Of a DNA stretch of 64,000 nucleotides, positions 1 through 9,329 are shown piece by piece (the stretch's first letter is position 1; each line of letters begins with the position of its first letter). The DNA lies in assembly GCF_000717055.1 (NCBI RefSeq), contig NZ_JNXI01000034.1, positions 1-64,000 on the forward strand, in the 5' to 3' direction. Under the pieces are notes generated by a model, which worked only from the letters and a program-made list of their open reading frames with translations, had not been told where the DNA came from and made no database searches. Source of the DNA: Streptomyces iakyrus. GTDB lineage: Bacteria; Actinomycetota; Actinomycetes; Streptomycetales; Streptomycetaceae. Made by a program: the position numbers and the translations under genes.

Positions 1-290
1 CGTCACTTTCGGCCAGGAGGCCGGCCTCGCCTCGGGGCTCGGCGCCGGACCCCGGCGGGGGCTTCCCGCCCACCTGCCCGTAGCTGTCGGCCGGGAGGCC
101 GGGCATGCCCTGGGGCCCGGGCCCCCTGGCCCCGGCGGGGGCTTCGCCCCCTGTGCCCCCCGGGGACCCTCCTGTCCGTAGCTGTCGGCCGGGAGGCCGG
201 CCTCGCCCCCGGGGCTCCGCCCCGGACCCCCGCGGGGGCTTCGCCCCCTGCGTCCCCGAGACTTCGCCCTCCCGCCGCCACCCCCACCCG
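1..290. repeat. Intergenic imperfect repeats, about 78-98 bp apart
   Basis: No gene is supported here. A core of the form CTGTCGGCCGGGAGGCCGG occurs exactly at 84-102 and 182-200, with a diverged copy near 6-24. Each is followed by a GC-rich self-complementary stretch of alternating GGGGCTCC / CGGACCCC / GCGGGGGCTTCGCC type. The two best copies (78-102 and 176-200) match over 25 bases at a 98 bp period. Such palindrome-rich units are scattered between genes in Streptomyces chromosomes. Long frames on both strands here are composition artefacts. Confidence 0.6.
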
Positions 291-340
291 GCGTGACGAG
301 CGTTACCCCGCCCGCCCCCGCTTCACCCTGGACGCGTCTC

Positions 341-377
341 GATACTCGCCGGTATCTTTGGCTGAGCAAGCGCTTAG
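341..377 (+). promoter_or_regulatory. Candidate operator region upstream of the acyl-CoA dehydrogenase
   Basis: Two dyads lie just before the gene start at 404. GATAC (341-345) pairs with GTATC (352-356). AAGCGCTT (368-375) is a perfect 8-base palindrome inside AGCAAGCGCTT (365-375). Their position next to a fatty-acid catabolism gene fits a TetR- or LacI-type operator, but no cognate regulator is visible, so the assignment is inference. Confidence 0.3.
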
Positions 378-403
378 ACATGCGGAGTCCTGGAGGTGGC
401 GGC

Positions 404-1561
404 GTGCGCCGTACGGTGTTCAACGAGGATCACGAGGCGTTCCGGGAGACCCTTCGCGCCTTCATCGAGGCCGAGGTCGTACCCGTGTACGACGAGTGGT
501 TCGCGGCGGGCCAGGCGCCCCGCGACTTCTACTACAAGCTCGGTGAGCTGGGCATCTTCGGCATCAACGTCCCGGAGGAGTTCGGCGGCGCGGGCCTGGA
601 CAGCCACAAGTTCGAGGCTGTCCTCTACGAGGAGACCGCTCGTGCGGGCGTCGCCTTCGGCGGTTCCGGTGTGCACGTGCTGCTCGCCCTGCCGTACATC
701 AAGATGCTCGCCACCGACGAGCAGAAGAAGCGCTTCCTGCCGAAGTTCGTCTCCGGCGAGGAGATGTGGGCCATCGCGATGACGGAGCCGGGCACCGGTT
801 CCGACCTCGCGGGCATGAAGTCCACCGCCAAGCTCAGCGAGGACGGCACCCACTACGTCCTCAACGGCGCCAAGACCTTCATCACCGGCGGCGTGCACGC
901 CGACCGCATGATCGTCTGCGCCCGCACCGCCGCCCCGACCGCCGAGGACCGCCGCCACGGCATCTCCCTCTTCGCCGTGGACACCAAGTCCGAGGGCTAC
1001 TCCGTCGGCCGCAAGCTCGACAAGCTCGGCCTGAAGACCTCCGACACCGCCGAGCTGGCGTTCGTCGACGTCAAGGTGCCCGTCGAGGACCTCCTCGGCG
1101 AGGAGAACAAGGGCTTCTACTACCTCGGCCACAACCTGGCCTCCGAGCGCTGGGGCATCGCCTTCGGCGCCTACGCCCAGGCCAAGGCCGCCGTGCGGTT
1201 CGCCAAGCAGTACGTCCAGGACCGCACCGTCTTCGGCAAGACGGTCGCGTCCTTCCAGAACACCAAGTTCGAGCTGGCCGCCTGCCAGGCCGAGGTGGAC
1301 GCCGCCGAGGCCGTCGCCGACCGCGCGACCGAGGCTCTGGACGCCGGTGAGCTCACCCCCGCCGAGGCCGCCTCCGCGAAGCTGTTCTGCACCGAGGTCG
1401 CCCACCGCGTCATCGACCGCTGCCTCCAGCTGCACGGCGGCTACGGCTTCATGAACGAGTACCCGATCGCCCGCCTGTACGCGGACAACCGCGTCAACCG
1501 CATCTACGGCGGCACCAGCGAGATCATGAAGACGATCATCGCCAAGGACATGGGCCTGTAA
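404..1561 (+). CDS. Acyl-CoA dehydrogenase
   Basis: A cytoplasmic FAD enzyme that oxidises an acyl-CoA at C2-C3 and passes electrons to electron-transfer flavoprotein. The 385 aa length from GTG 404 is normal for the family. That start is chosen because GGAGG sits just upstream and the family N-terminus (RRTVFNEDHEAFR) begins there; the upstream extension from 293 is non-conserved. MTEPGTGSDL (about 126-135) is the flavin-binding signature, and LHGGYGFMNEYP plus RIYGGTSEI form the C-terminal signature. The base position of medium-chain enzymes (Glu in YEGT) is Gly here, while Glu248 in SERW matches the base position of long-chain and isovaleryl-CoA enzymes. A TesB thioesterase follows on the same strand. 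The exact substrate cannot be read from sequence. Confidence 0.93.
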   Translation: MRRTVFNEDHEAFRETLRAFIEAEVVPVYDEWFAAGQAPRDFYYKLGELGIFGINVPEEFGGAGLDSHKFEAVLYEETARAGVAFGGSGVHVLLALPYIKMLATDEQKKRFLPKFVSGEEMWAIAMTEPGTGSDLAGMKSTAKLSEDGTHYVLNGAKTFITGGVHADRMIVCARTAAPTAEDRRHGISLFAVDTKSEGYSVGRKLDKLGLKTSDTAELAFVDVKVPVEDLLGEENKGFYYLGHNLASERWGIAFGAYAQAKAAVRFAKQYVQDRTVFGKTVASFQNTKFELAACQAEVDAAEAVADRATEALDAGELTPAEAASAKLFCTEVAHRVIDRCLQLHGGYGFMNEYPIARLYADNRVNRIYGGTSEIMKTIIAKDMGL

Positions 1562-1596
1562 GGCCCCCGCAATCACTGGCGTATACAACTGACTTC

Positions 1597-2472
1597 ATGA
1601 GCCAGGCACTTCAGGATCTCCTCGATCTGCTCGACCTCGAGCCGATCGAGGAGAACATCTTCCGCGGCCGGTCCCGGTCCGCCGTGGTCCCCCGGGTCTT
1701 CGGCGGCCAGGTCGCGGCCCAGGCGCTGGTCGCCGCCGGGCGGACTGTCCCGGCGGACCGGCCGCCCCACTCGCTCCACGCGTACTTCCTGCGCATGGGT
1801 GACCCCGGCGCGCCCATCGTCTACAACGTCGAGCGCATCCGCGACGGCCGCTCCTTCACCACCCGCCGGGTGATCGCGGTCCAGCACGGCCGCCCGATCT
1901 TCTCGCTGTCCGCGTCCTTCCAGGAGCACGAGGAGGGCATGGACCACCAGACGCCCATGCCGCCCGCCCCGGACCCGGCGGCGCTGCCCACCTCTCAGGA
2001 GCGCTTCCGCGGCTACGACCACCTCGACCCCAAGGTCGTCGAGCACTTCCTCGCCGCCCGTGAGGCCATCGACCTGCGCTACGTCGAGGAGCCGCCCTAC
2101 GGGCGGTTCGGGCAGCCTCGCGAGCCGCACTCCCAGGTGTGGTTCCGCACCAACGGCAAGCTCGACGGACCGGTCGACAGCGCCCTGCTGCACATCGTCC
2201 TCGCCACCTACGTCTCCGACATGACCCTGCTCGACTCGGTCCTGCTCGCGCACGGCCGCGGCGGCTGGGCGGTCGGCGACGTCGTCGGGGCTTCCCTGGA
2301 CCACGCCATGTGGTTCCACCGGCCCTTCCGCGCCGACGAATGGCTGCTGTACGACCAGGAGTCCCCCTCGGCGTCCGGCGGCCGCGGTCTCGGCCAGGCC
2401 CGCATCTACACCCAGGACGGCCGGCTCGCCGTGTCGGTCATCCAGGAAGGCGTGGTGCGCGTCCCCCGCTGA
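1597..2472 (+). CDS. tesB: Acyl-CoA thioesterase II
   Basis: Hydrolyses acyl-CoA esters to free acid and CoA in the cytoplasm. The 291 aa chain is a double-hotdog protein of normal TesB length. The FGGQVAAQALVAAG segment near residues 35-50 and the C-terminal DHAMWFH / GQARIYTQDG segment, which carries the catalytic Asp and Gln of the family, are both present. It lies 35 bp after the acyl-CoA dehydrogenase and may be co-expressed. There is no Shine-Dalgarno, and a TATACA hexamer sits at 1582-1587, nine bases before the ATG, so a near-leaderless transcript is possible. Confidence 0.92.
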   Translation: MSQALQDLLDLLDLEPIEENIFRGRSRSAVVPRVFGGQVAAQALVAAGRTVPADRPPHSLHAYFLRMGDPGAPIVYNVERIRDGRSFTTRRVIAVQHGRPIFSLSASFQEHEEGMDHQTPMPPAPDPAALPTSQERFRGYDHLDPKVVEHFLAAREAIDLRYVEEPPYGRFGQPREPHSQVWFRTNGKLDGPVDSALLHIVLATYVSDMTLLDSVLLAHGRGGWAVGDVVGASLDHAMWFHRPFRADEWLLYDQESPSASGGRGLGQARIYTQDGRLAVSVIQEGVVRVPR

Positions 2473-2556
2473 CGGGGATGCGTCGAGGCCGGCCCGGCGT
2501 TTGCCGTACCGACCTCGGCGAGGGGACGACGAGCCCGGCCGGCCCGGGCCTGTCGG

Positions 2557-3354
2557 TCAGTCCAGCCCCGCCGCCGCCAGCAGGTACGCCGTCATCGGGT
2601 CGTAGTGGCGCGGGCTGACCACGTGGTCGTCGAGGGGGACCGTCACCTGCACGGTGCCCTCCGCCTCGCCGATGAAGAGGGCCGGGTCGTTGCAGTCGGC
2701 GTAGCCGACGGAGTCCACGCCGTGCTGTCCGGCGTACCCCGCCCAGCCGTGGTCGGCCACCACCAGGTCGGGCAGCGGGCGGCCCCCGCGCTCCAGGGCC
2801 GTCAGGATCGCCTTCATCGGTTCGCCCGAGTGGGTGTGCCACAGGGTGGCGCCGTGCTCCAGGACCGCCACGTCCGCGAACTGCATGACGTAGCCCTCTT
2901 CCGTCGTCAGTCCGTCCGGGATGACGACGATCTCGCAGCCGGCCGCGCGCAGCGCCGACGCGGTCGCGCGGTGCACGTCGAGGAGGCCGCCGGGGTGGCC
3001 GGTGGCGAAGAGGACGCGCTGCTGCCCGTCCGCGGCCTTGCGCAGCCGTCCGGCCATCCGCTCCAGACCGTCGACGGTCAGCTCCGGGTCGATGGTGTCC
3101 TGGCCGTACCGGTATCCGGGGTCGTCGTTCACGCCGACCCGCTCCGCCATCACCGCGAGGACGTCCTGCTCGTCGCTCCAGCGGTCGCCGAGTTCCAGCC
3201 CGAGCCAGTAGTGGCGGTCGCCGTTCGCCAGCTTGCGGTAGTGGGAGAGGTTGTTCTCGCGGGGGGTGGCGACGTCGCCCGCGATGCGCGTCCTGACGAG
3301 GTGTTCGACGAGTTCGGCGCGGCTGGGTGTCCCGGATATCGGCATGGCATCCAT
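2557..3354 (-). CDS. PF15698-type phosphatase
   Basis: A 265 aa soluble protein of a conserved actinobacterial family annotated only as phosphatase. Visible hallmarks are RENNLSHYRKLANGDRHYW (about 30-48), FATGHPGG near the middle, VVADHGWAGYAGQHG and the late HDxM-like HYDPMTAYLLAA. The His/Asp-rich blocks suggest a metal site, but the substrate is not known. The start is uncertain: ATG 3354 and ATG 3345 are both plausible and neither has a clear ribosome site. It converges with the thioesterase gene and stands alone. Confidence 0.75.
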   Translation of the reverse strand: MDAMPISGTPSRAELVEHLVRTRIAGDVATPRENNLSHYRKLANGDRHYWLGLELGDRWSDEQDVLAVMAERVGVNDDPGYRYGQDTIDPELTVDGLERMAGRLRKAADGQQRVLFATGHPGGLLDVHRATASALRAAGCEIVVIPDGLTTEEGYVMQFADVAVLEHGATLWHTHSGEPMKAILTALERGGRPLPDLVVADHGWAGYAGQHGVDSVGYADCNDPALFIGEAEGTVQVTVPLDDHVVSPRHYDPMTAYLLAAAGLD

Positions 3355-3527
3355 TGTGAGGCAGCCGACGGGGGGCGTCCCTGGCGTATCGAGCGCTGGG
3401 ACGTGCGTCACGTACTCAGCGCGGCCCCGCTCACGTACTCAGACGCGCCGTGGCCACTCGCACGTGCCGTGACTGTTCAGACGGTGCTCCAGCCGTCGCC
3501 GCAGCGGTTCGGACGTGCCGCAGCCGC

Positions 3528-5006
3528 TCACACATGCCGCAACGCGAACCAGAGTTCCATCCGTACGTCTGGGTCGTCGAGGTCCGTCTCCAGCAGGGTC
3601 GCGCAGCGGGCGACGCGTTGCCGCACGGTGTTGCGGTGCACGGACAGGGCGACGGCCGTGCGGTCCCAGCTGCCGTGCAGGGACAGCCAGGTGCGCAGGG
3701 TCTCGGTGAGGGCGGGGTGGGCGGTGAGGGGGGCGAGGACGGCGCGGGCGTGGACCGCTGCCTCCTGCGACGGGACCAGGTCGGCTAGGGCGGGGCGTGC
3801 GCTGTGCCGCTGCAGGGGGGAGCGGGTGGCGCGGGCCCGGGCCAGGGCGCGGGCGGCCTGCGTGTCCGCGGTGGGCCAGTCGTGCGGGGCGACGGCGGCG
3901 CTGACGCCCAGGGTCCAGCCGGGCAGCGGGTCCGGTGCCCGGCCGGCCGGGACCAGGACGCGTACGGCATCGCCCGCCGGGTCGACCAGGGCGGACCCGA
4001 GCGCGGCACCCAGCGCGGAGGCCGCGACGGGGTCGGGGGCGCCGTCCCCGTCGGGCCGGGCGTGCACCACGAGCCACGGCCCGTCGCCCAGCAACCCCGC
4101 GACCTCCTCGGGCGGCGCGCCCAGCAGCAGCCGCACCAGCGCGGAGGAGCGGGCGGCACCGGTGCCGCTCTGCTGCTCGCCGGTCAGCAACGACAGCAGG
4201 ACGGCCGCGACGGAGGCGACGGTGTGGTCGCCGGGGGTCCGCTGCGCGGCGACGACGCCGAGCACGAACCCGTGCCCGGCCCCCAGACCGTAGGCGGCCA
4301 GGTGCAGACCGGCGACGGAGTCGGTGGCGGAGGACGGGGCCGGCGCCCCCGCTGCGCGGGCCGGCCCCACCACCGCCGCCAGGCGGGACAGCGCCGCCCG
4401 TACCTCGTCACCGGGCTTTCGTCCCGTCGAGGCGATCTCGGTGCCCTCCGGGCCGTACAGCACGGCCCAGCCGCCCAGTCGCCCCGCGAGCTGCCGGAGC
4501 ACCGAGGGGACCGGGTCGGGGCGGGACGCGGCGGCGGCGAGGCTCTGCTGGGCCTCGGTGACGTGGCGGAGCTCGGCCAGGCGGGCCCGGGCCATCAGCT
4601 GCCAGACCGCGCGGGCCACGCCCGAGAAGGTGGTCCGGGGCGGCACCTCCAGCAGGGGCAGGCCCTGCGAGGCGCAGGCCGCGACCAGCCCTTCCGGCAC
4701 CGTGTCGTGCACGGGTGCCACCCCGAAGCCGAGGGCGGCGCCGCCCGCCGCCACGATCCGGGAGACGTAGTCGTCGAAGTAGGAGGTCCCCGGCCCCGCC
4801 GCGTCCGGGATGTGCACCCCGGCGCTGAGCAGCAGCTCACCGCCCAGCAGATAGGGGTACGGGTCCGCCATCTCCGAGGTGTGCACCCAGTGAATGACGA
4901 CGTCCTCGGCGGGCGGCCCGGCGAGCTGCCGCAGGGCCAGGTCCTCGCGGGCCAGCAGCGCGGTCAGCGGTACGGGCGGGGTGGGCGGGACCGCCGGGTC
5001 CGGCAT
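3528..5006 (-). CDS. PucR-family transcriptional regulator
   Basis: A 492 aa DNA-binding regulator. Domain order is an N-terminal PucR ligand domain (about 10-125), a variable GGDEF-like middle (about 280-400), and a C-terminal PucR-type helix-turn-helix (WLSLHGSWDRTAVALSVHRN, about 435-480). ATG 5006 is chosen for the GGAGGG ten bases upstream. It is transcribed divergently from the symporter-ureohydrolase operon, so it probably controls that operon in response to a nitrogen compound. This is inferred from layout and from the role of PucR proteins in purine and amine catabolism. Confidence 0.88.
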   Translation of the reverse strand: MPDPAVPPTPPVPLTALLAREDLALRQLAGPPAEDVVIHWVHTSEMADPYPYLLGGELLLSAGVHIPDAAGPGTSYFDDYVSRIVAAGGAALGFGVAPVHDTVPEGLVAACASQGLPLLEVPPRTTFSGVARAVWQLMARARLAELRHVTEAQQSLAAAASRPDPVPSVLRQLAGRLGGWAVLYGPEGTEIASTGRKPGDEVRAALSRLAAVVGPARAAGAPAPSSATDSVAGLHLAAYGLGAGHGFVLGVVAAQRTPGDHTVASVAAVLLSLLTGEQQSGTGAARSSALVRLLLGAPPEEVAGLLGDGPWLVVHARPDGDGAPDPVAASALGAALGSALVDPAGDAVRVLVPAGRAPDPLPGWTLGVSAAVAPHDWPTADTQAARALARARATRSPLQRHSARPALADLVPSQEAAVHARAVLAPLTAHPALTETLRTWLSLHGSWDRTAVALSVHRNTVRQRVARCATLLETDLDDPDVRMELWFALRHV

Positions 5007-5056
5007 GGTGTGCGTTCCCTCCATACGGAACCGGCTCACATGGATGAAACGTACAC

Positions 5057-5085
5057 TTCGCAGTCGCTTTCCGGCCACCTAGGGT
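5057..5085 (+). promoter_or_regulatory. Candidate promoter of the symporter operon
   Basis: TTCGCA (5057-5062) and TAGGGT (5080-5085) are separated by 17 bases, fitting a vegetative streptomycete promoter. The start codon lies 43 bases downstream, after GAAGGAGG. The PucR gene reads the other way from 5006, so regulator binding would be expected in this 121-base gap. Confidence 0.45.
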
Positions 5086-5127
5086 CAGTGCTCGTCCCCA
5101 TCGGCGAGACCGATCGAAGGAGGCCCC

Positions 5128-6585
5128 GTGGCCGTCGACTACACCGTCATCGTCGTGTACCTGGCCGGCATGCTGGCGATGGGCTGGTGGGGCATGCGCC
5201 GCGCCCGCTCCAAGAGCGAGTTCCTCGTGGCGGGCCGCCGGCTCGGCCCGTCCCTTTACTCCGGCACCATGGCGGCGATCGTCCTCGGCGGCGCCTCCAC
5301 CATCGGCGGCGTGGGCCTCGGCTACCAGTACGGCCTGTCCGGCGCCTGGATGGTCTTCACCATCGGCCTCGGCCTGCTCGTCCTGTCCGTCTTCTTCTCC
5401 GCCCGCATCGCCCGGCTGAAGGTCTACACCGTCTCCGAGATGCTCGACCTCCGGTACGGCGGCGGTCGCGCCGGGATCATCTCCGGTGTCGTCATGTGGG
5501 CGTACACGCTGATGCTCGCGGTCACCTCGACCATCGCGTACGCCACGATCTTCGACGTCCTGTTCGACATGCACCGCACGGTCGCGATCGTCCTCGGCGG
5601 CTCGATCGTCGTCGCGTACTCCACCCTCGGCGGCATGTGGTCGATCACCCTGACCGACATGGTGCAGTTCGTCGTGAAGACCGTCGGCGTGCTGCTCCTG
5701 CTGCTGCCCATCGCCGTCGTGAAGGCAGGCGGGTTCAGCGAGATGAAGGCGCAGCTGCCCACCGAGTACTTCGACCCGCTGGGCATCGGCGGCGAGACGA
5801 TCTTCACCTACGTGCTGATCTACACCTTCGGCATGCTCATCGGGCAGGACATCTGGCAGCGCGTCTTCACCGCCCGCAGCGACCGGACCGCCAAGTGGGG
5901 CGGGACCGTCGCCGGCACCTACTGCCTCGCCTACGCCCTCGCCGGTGCCGTCATCGGGACCGCGGCCAGGGTGCTGTACCCGAAGCTCGGCAGCGCGGAC
6001 GACGCCTTCGCCACCATCGTCAAGGACGAACTGCCCGTCGGGGTGCGCGGCCTGGTGCTGGCCGCCGCCCTCGCCGCCGTGATGTCGACGTCCTCGGGCG
6101 CGCTGATCGCCTGTGCCACCGTCGCCAACAACGACATCTGGTCCCGGCTGCGGGGGAGGGCCGCCGAGGCGGAGCGCGACGAGGTGCGGGGCAACCGCGC
6201 CTTCATCCTGCTCATGGGCCTCGCGGTGATCGCCACGGCCATCGCGATCGACAACGTGGTGGAGGCCCTGACCGTCGCCTACAACCTCCTCGTCGGCGGA
6301 CTGCTGGTGCCGATCCTCGGCGGCCTGGTCTGGAAGCGGGGCACGGTCCACGGCGCCCTGGCCTCCGTCGTGGCCGGCGGACTCGCGGTCATCGTGCTCA
6401 TGGCGACGTACGGCATCCTCGCCAACGAGCCCGTCTACTACGGCCTGCTCGCCTCCCTCGCCGCCTACCTGGCCGTCTCCCTGGCCACCCCCGCCACCGA
6501 CGCCGCCGTACTCACCGCCTGGCGCGAGCGGCTCGCCGGGCGGTCTCCCGAACTCGCGTCCGAACCCGTCCCGGCGCCCCGGTAA
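5128..6585 (+). CDS. Sodium:solute symporter family permease
   Basis: A 485 aa polytopic membrane protein of the SSS family that takes up a small organic solute with Na+. About a dozen hydrophobic helices are visible. The early segment LGGASTIGGVGLGYQYG (about 51-67) is the conserved substrate/Na+ region, and VMSTSSGALIACATVANND (about 312-330) is the late family signature. GTG 5128 is fixed by GAAGGAGG at 5117-5123. It heads an operon with a ureohydrolase and a ThDP enzyme, so a guanidino compound, amino acid or polyamine-related solute is the likely cargo (inference). Confidence 0.9.
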   Translation: MAVDYTVIVVYLAGMLAMGWWGMRRARSKSEFLVAGRRLGPSLYSGTMAAIVLGGASTIGGVGLGYQYGLSGAWMVFTIGLGLLVLSVFFSARIARLKVYTVSEMLDLRYGGGRAGIISGVVMWAYTLMLAVTSTIAYATIFDVLFDMHRTVAIVLGGSIVVAYSTLGGMWSITLTDMVQFVVKTVGVLLLLLPIAVVKAGGFSEMKAQLPTEYFDPLGIGGETIFTYVLIYTFGMLIGQDIWQRVFTARSDRTAKWGGTVAGTYCLAYALAGAVIGTAARVLYPKLGSADDAFATIVKDELPVGVRGLVLAAALAAVMSTSSGALIACATVANNDIWSRLRGRAAEAERDEVRGNRAFILLMGLAVIATAIAIDNVVEALTVAYNLLVGGLLVPILGGLVWKRGTVHGALASVVAGGLAVIVLMATYGILANEPVYYGLLASLAAYLAVSLATPATDAAVLTAWRERLAGRSPELASEPVPAPR

Positions 6586-6641
6586 AGTCATAGGGCAAGC
6601 AGTACATACGCGATGAAGCGTAGGAAAGAAGGCATTTCTTC

Positions 6642-7622
6642 ATGAGCAGCAACGAGACTCCGCGCGGGCCCGTCGACTCCTCCCGCGTTCCCCGGTACGC
6701 GGGACCGGCGACCTTCGCCCGGCTGCCCCGGCTGGACGAGGTCGGCCGGGCCGATGTCGCGGTCGTGGGCGTGCCGTTCGACTCGGGCGTCTCGTACCGG
6801 CCGGGTGCCCGTTTCGGCGGCAACGCCATCCGCGAGGCGTCCCGGCTGCTGCGCCCGTACAACCCGGCGCAGGACGCCTCCCCGTTCGCCCTCGCCCAGG
6901 TCGCGGACGGCGGCGACATCGCCGTGAACCCGTTCAACATCAACGAGGCCGTCGAGACCGTCGAGGCCGCCGCCGACGACCTGCTCGGCACCGGCGCCCG
7001 CCTGATGACCCTCGGCGGCGACCACACCATCGCGCTGCCCCTGCTGCGCTCGGTCGCGAAGAAGCACGGCCCGGTCGCCCTGCTGCACTTCGACGCCCAC
7101 CTCGACACCTGGGACACCTACTTCGGCGCCGAGTACACGCACGGCACCCCGTTCCGCCGCGCGGTCGAGGAGGGCATCCTCGACACCTCCGCCCTGTCCC
7201 ACGTCGGCACCCGCGGCCCGCTCTACGGCAAGCAGGACCTGACCGACGACGAGAAGATGGGCTTCGGCATCGTCACCTCGGCCGACGTCTACCGGCGCGG
7301 TGCCGACGAGGTGGCCGACCAGCTCCGCCAGCGCATCGGCGACCGCCCGCTGTACATCTCCATCGACATCGACTGCCTCGACCCGGCCCACGCCCCCGGC
7401 ACCGGCACGCCCGAGGCCGGCGGCATGACCTCCCGCGAACTGCTGGAGATCCTGCGCGGCCTGGCATCCTGCAACCTGGTGTCGGCGGACGTCGTCGAGG
7501 TGGCCCCCGCGTACGACCACGCGGAGATCACGTCGGTGGCGGCCTCCCACACCGCCTACGAACTGACCACGATCATGTCGCGCCAGATCGCCGCGGCCCG
7601 GAAGGACTCGGAAGCGAAGTGA
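6642..7622 (+). CDS. speB: Agmatinase / guanidino-acid ureohydrolase
   Basis: A 326 aa arginase-fold dimanganese enzyme that removes urea from a guanidino compound. All metal motifs are present: GGDHTI (about 125-130), [10 protein letters not shown] (about 148-157) and [16 protein letters not shown] (about 241-256), so the protein should be active. Sequence alone does not separate agmatinase from guanidinobutyrase; streptomycetes are known to degrade arginine through 4-guanidinobutyrate. GAAAGAAGG lies about nine bases before the ATG, and AAGAA/TTCTT arms flank the site, so a small hairpin could cover it. The stop overlaps the next start (GTGA). Confidence 0.9.
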   Translation: MSSNETPRGPVDSSRVPRYAGPATFARLPRLDEVGRADVAVVGVPFDSGVSYRPGARFGGNAIREASRLLRPYNPAQDASPFALAQVADGGDIAVNPFNINEAVETVEAAADDLLGTGARLMTLGGDHTIALPLLRSVAKKHGPVALLHFDAHLDTWDTYFGAEYTHGTPFRRAVEEGILDTSALSHVGTRGPLYGKQDLTDDEKMGFGIVTSADVYRRGADEVADQLRQRIGDRPLYISIDIDCLDPAHAPGTGTPEAGGMTSRELLEILRGLASCNLVSADVVEVAPAYDHAEITSVAASHTAYELTTIMSRQIAAARKDSEAK

Positions 7623-9304
7623 CTCACGACCACGACCTGGTGCTCCGCCCCACGCCCGCCCAGAGGGAGGCCGCCCTGAACCCTCCTCCCGGCCGCACCG
7701 GCGGAGACCTGGTCGTGGAGACACTGGCCGGTCTTGGCGCGACGACCGTCTTCGGTCTGCCCGGCCAGCACGCCCTCGGCATGTTCGACGCGCTGCGCCG
7801 CTCGGACCTCAGGTACATCGGCCTGCGGGTGGAGAACAACGCCGGGTTCGCGGCGGACGCGTACGGCCGGATCACCGGTGAGGCCGCGCCGCTGCTGCTG
7901 TCGACGGGGCCGGGCGCCCTGACCTCGCTCGCCGCGCTCCAGGAGGCGGCGGCGGCCTCCGCTCCCGTCCTGGCGATCAGCAGCCAGATCCCGACGGCGG
8001 GCCTCGGCGGCGGCCGGCACGGCTACCTCCACGAACTCCCGGACCAGGCCGCCTCGTTCCGGGGCGTGGTCAAGTCCGTCCACAGTGTCCGCACCCCGTC
8101 GCAGATCCCCTCGGCGATCGAGGCGGCCTGGAAGTCGGCGCTGAGCGCCCCGCACGGGCCGGTGTGGGTGGAGATCCCGCAGGACGTCCTCCTCGCCGAG
8201 ACGGCGATTCCGGTCGTCACGGGCGGCGACGCCTTCCCCGAGGAGCTGCCGCCGCGCCCCGAACTGACCGCCGTGGCCGCCGACCTGCTGTCCAGGGCCG
8301 CCCGTCCGGCGATCATCGCGGGCGGCGGAGTGGTCCGGGCGGACGCCTCCGGCAAGCTCAAGCAACTGGCGGAGCGGCTCCGGGCGCCGGTCGTCACCAC
8401 CCCCGGCGGCAAGGGTGCGTTCCCCTGGACGCACCCGCTGTCGCTCCAGTCGTGGATCGAGGACCGGCACACCACCGACTTCCTGGAGGACGCCGACGTC
8501 CTCCTGGTCGTCGGCTCGGGCCTCGGCGAACTCTCCTCGAACTACCACACGTTCAAGCCCCGGGGCCGGGTCGTCCAGATCGAGGCCGACCTCGGCAAGC
8601 TGGAGTCCAACCATCCGGCGCTGGGCATCCACGCGGACGCCCGCCTCGCGCTCCAGGCGCTGCTGGAGACGGTGTCCGAACGACAGGACCCACAAGCCCC
8701 GGAGCGCGTACGGGAGCTGCTCGCCAAGGTCGCCGACCGCATCGCCGCCCAGGAACTCACCCTGGAACAGGACGTGCTGGCGTCCGTCCGCAAGGCGCTC
8801 CCGGCCGACTCCCCGTCCTTCTGGGACATGACGATCCTGGCCTACTGGGCCTGGTCGGCCTTCGACGCCAAGGGCCCCAACCACATGCACTCCGCCCAGG
8901 GTGCGGGCGGCCTCGGCTACGCCTTCCCGGCGGCCCTCGGCGCGGCGGCGGCCGACCCGACCCGGCCGGTCCTCGCCGTCTCCGGCGACGGCGGGGCCCT
9001 GTACTCCATCGCCGAGCTGGCGACGGCCCGCCAGTACGGCCTGGACGTCACCTGGCTGATCGTCGACGACGGCGGCTACGGCATCCTGCGCGAGTACATG
9101 ACCGACGCGTTCGGGGAGGCGACCGCGACGGAGCTGACCCGGCCCGACTACGTGGCTCTCGCGGAGTCCTTCGGCGTGCCCGGGGTGCGGACGACCCCGG
9201 AGAACCTGGAGCAGGACCTCGCGAAGGCGCTGGAGGCACCCGGGCCCTCGGTGGTCCTGCTCCCGGCCGTGCTGCGGATGTTCGCGCCGACGCACCTGGG
9301 ATGA
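7619..9304 (+). CDS. Thiamine-diphosphate-dependent enzyme, acetolactate synthase-like
   Basis: A 561 aa enzyme with the three-domain layout of the ThDP superfamily. The catalytic Glu lies in [15 protein letters not shown] (Glu72), with a central Rossmann-like domain and a C-terminal ThDP/Mg motif starting GDGG near 456. The motif ends VDDGGYG rather than the usual NN, a variation seen in some family members. The reaction is unknown; position after a ureohydrolase suggests handling of a 2-oxo acid or aldehyde from guanidino-compound breakdown. Translation is coupled to the upstream gene by a GTGA overlap. Confidence 0.82.
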   Translation: MTHDHDLVLRPTPAQREAALNPPPGRTGGDLVVETLAGLGATTVFGLPGQHALGMFDALRRSDLRYIGLRVENNAGFAADAYGRITGEAAPLLLSTGPGALTSLAALQEAAAASAPVLAISSQIPTAGLGGGRHGYLHELPDQAASFRGVVKSVHSVRTPSQIPSAIEAAWKSALSAPHGPVWVEIPQDVLLAETAIPVVTGGDAFPEELPPRPELTAVAADLLSRAARPAIIAGGGVVRADASGKLKQLAERLRAPVVTTPGGKGAFPWTHPLSLQSWIEDRHTTDFLEDADVLLVVGSGLGELSSNYHTFKPRGRVVQIEADLGKLESNHPALGIHADARLALQALLETVSERQDPQAPERVRELLAKVADRIAAQELTLEQDVLASVRKALPADSPSFWDMTILAYWAWSAFDAKGPNHMHSAQGAGGLGYAFPAALGAAAADPTRPVLAVSGDGGALYSIAELATARQYGLDVTWLIVDDGGYGILREYMTDAFGEATATELTRPDYVALAESFGVPGVRTTPENLEQDLAKALEAPGPSVVLLPAVLRMFAPTHLG

Positions 9305-9329
9305 GCGACGGCCGGTTCCGTGCTGCCGT

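Noticed and set aside
3804..6593. A 929-codon plus-strand frame opposite PucR and across the symporter gene
   Set aside because: Arg/Gly/Pro-rich shadow of the two real genes, without motifs or ribosome site.
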